Source: Bacteroidales bacterium
GTDB taxonomy: Bacteria; Bacteroidota; Bacteroidia; Bacteroidales; UBA1556
Length of the DNA stretch: 16,186 nucleotides
Assembly (NCBI GenBank): GCA_023145955.1
Contig: JAGLDA010000082.1
Location: forward strand, 1-16,186
Direction: 5' to 3'
Shown here: positions 15,177-16,186 of the stretch, one piece after another
Layout of the letters: each line of letters opens with the position of its first letter
Position numbering within the stretch: position 1 is the stretch's first letter
Notes under the pieces: generated by a model
The model's input: only the letters and a program-made list of their open reading frames with translations
What the model was told of the DNA's origin: nothing
Databases searched by the model: none
Translations under genes and position numbers: made by a program

Positions 15177-15743
15177 ATGCATAAGTATCTTACCATTTTT
15201 GTCATAGCAATATTTTCTGTTTTTACCCTAAAAGCACAACAATCTGGGCAATTAGAAGTAGAAGGTATTCAAATTGAAAAAGATACTAGCAGTCACTCAC
15301 CAAAGTTAGCAGGTTTTTTATCATTAGGCCTTCCGGGCTTAGGACAAGCTTACAATAAAAAATATTGGAAAATACCTATTATCTATGCAGGCTTTGCTGG
15401 GCTAACATATTTAATTGTAGATAATCATAAAAGCTATACTGAATATAGAGATGCTTATATTGCACGTATAGAACTTACCCCTGGGAATGAAGATTTGCTA
15501 CCACAATATACTACCGAAAATATTAGGGTAATGAAGAATATCTACTGGAAAGATCGTGATTTTTATATTATAATGACAATAACCTTATATGCCATACAAG
15601 CATTAGATGCTGTAGTTGATGCGCATTTTTGGACTTACGATATGAGCAGTGACCTGAGTTTCCGAATAAAACCAAGTATAGAGCCTACATTAGGCACTTA
15701 TCAAACTAACGCAACAGGAATTGGCGTTTCACTTAATTTTTAA
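15177..15743 (+). CDS. DUF5683 family envelope protein of unknown function
   Basis: The 188-residue protein starts with a likely signal peptide (KYLTIFVIAIFSVFTLKAQ, cleavage probably near residue 20). The conserved block GFLSLGLPGLGQAYNKKYWK (about 46-65) is followed by hydrophobic segments at about 67-81 and 130-146. This matches DUF5683, a Bacteroidota family commonly placed between parB and dapB. The C-terminus, ending in GIGVSLNF, resembles a beta-strand terminus of an outer-membrane-associated protein. Function is unknown. It starts 4 bases after parB and ends 3 bases before dapB, so it is tightly coupled to both. Confidence 0.82.
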   Translation: MHKYLTIFVIAIFSVFTLKAQQSGQLEVEGIQIEKDTSSHSPKLAGFLSLGLPGLGQAYNKKYWKIPIIYAGFAGLTYLIVDNHKSYTEYRDAYIARIELTPGNEDLLPQYTTENIRVMKNIYWKDRDFYIIMTITLYAIQALDAVVDAHFWTYDMSSDLSFRIKPSIEPTLGTYQTNATGIGVSLNF

Positions 15744-15746
15744 ACT

Positions 15747-16186
15747 ATGAATATTGCACTTTTAGGTTATGGGAAAATGGGTAAAGCCATTGAAGAATTA
15801 GCCATGGAACGTGGGCATATAATAATTGCTACCATTGATAATATTGTTGATTGGCAAGAGAAAAGAGACAGATTACTAAAGGCTGATGTCGCAATAGACT
15901 TTAGCACCCCTGATAGTATTATTACAAATATTGAAAACTGCGTTGATTTAAAACTACCATTAGTTGTAGGCACTACAGGATGGCATAATTCTATTGATGA
16001 TATTAAGAAAATAATTCTTTCAAAAGATCTAGCATTTATGTGGGCATCAAATTTCAGTATAGGTGTTAATATTTTCTTTAAGCTAAATAAAGAACTTGCC
16101 AAATTAATGAATAACTATGACGATTATAATGTAAGAATTAATGAGGTGCATCATGCCGCTAAACTTGATATGCCAAGTGGCACTGC
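15747..16186 (+). CDS. dapB: 4-hydroxy-tetrahydrodipicolinate reductase (5' part, truncated by window end)
   Basis: The 146 complete codons visible encode the N-terminal part of DapB, which reduces hydroxy-tetrahydrodipicolinate with NAD(P)H in the diaminopimelate/lysine pathway. The Rossmann motif GYGKMG lies at residues 7-12, VAIDFSTPDS at about 48-57, VGTTGW at about 74-79 and ASNFSIGVN at about 99-107. The catalytic motif EVHHAAKLDMPSGTA is at the end of the window, as expected about 130-146 residues in. The start ATG is 3 bases after the DUF5683 stop. The frame is open to the last base, so truncation is due to the window only. Confidence 0.95.
   Translation, partial: MNIALLGYGKMGKAIEELAMERGHIIIATIDNIVDWQEKRDRLLKADVAIDFSTPDSIITNIENCVDLKLPLVVGTTGWHNSIDDIKKIILSKDLAFMWASNFSIGVNIFFKLNKELAKLMNNYDDYNVRINEVHHAAKLDMPSGT

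Noticed and set aside
1..16186. CRISPR array, insertion sequence, prophage, tRNA or defence system
   Set aside because: No regularly spaced repeats, transposase or integrase motifs, tRNA-like cloverleaf or defence-gene motifs were seen on either strand; all large frames are assigned to ordinary families.

Overview
The window reads as a conserved housekeeping stretch of a Bacteroidota chromosome, probably an anaerobe of the order Bacteroidales. Three things support this. The DNA is AT-rich, roughly one third G+C by eye. Seven genes are preceded by the Bacteroidota-type -7 element TAnnTTTG, and Shine-Dalgarno sequences are largely absent. The gene content includes a short primary sigma factor of about 287 residues, a DUF3276/PUR-type protein, a ferredoxin-dependent 2-oxoacid oxidoreductase (IorAB) and the order parA-parB-DUF5683-dapB. 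The genus cannot be fixed from this sequence.

Layout. At 53-898 lies a prohibitin/SPFH membrane protein, followed by a strong terminator and a MATE exporter (969-2270). A convergent minus-strand gene (2462-3331) encodes an ACP-phosphodiesterase-like protein with an unusual charged tail. A 455-base AT-rich gap carries divergent promoters and short direct repeats, and leads into iorA-iorB (3787-6006). After a perfect-palindrome terminator come an MFS-like transporter (6122-7387) and lptB (7467-8189). Next is rpsO (8376-8648), separated from pnp (8813-10948) by a long hairpin that is followed at once by a promoter. rpoD (11121-11984) and a small DUF3276 protein (12143-12451) follow, each with its own terminator. 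The last block appears co-directional without internal terminators: a UPF0173 metallo-hydrolase (12756-13445), parA (13482-14282), parB (14282-15172), a DUF5683 protein (15177-15743) and the 5' part of dapB (15747-16186, running off the end).

How the genes fit together. Most are core functions: translation and RNA turnover (rpsO, pnp), transcription (rpoD, whose product should read the TAnnTTTG promoters seen here), outer-membrane LPS export (lptB), chromosome segregation (parAB), lysine/peptidoglycan precursor synthesis (dapB) and anaerobic aromatic amino-acid metabolism (iorAB). I see no mobile element, CRISPR array, tRNA or rRNA, and no gene cluster that looks like an undescribed system. 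The points most worth checking are the ferredoxin-less IorA, the tail on the ACP-phosphodiesterase-like protein, repeats at the iorA promoter, terminator hairpins that abut the start codons of both transporter genes, and the rpsO-pnp hairpin/promoter arrangement.
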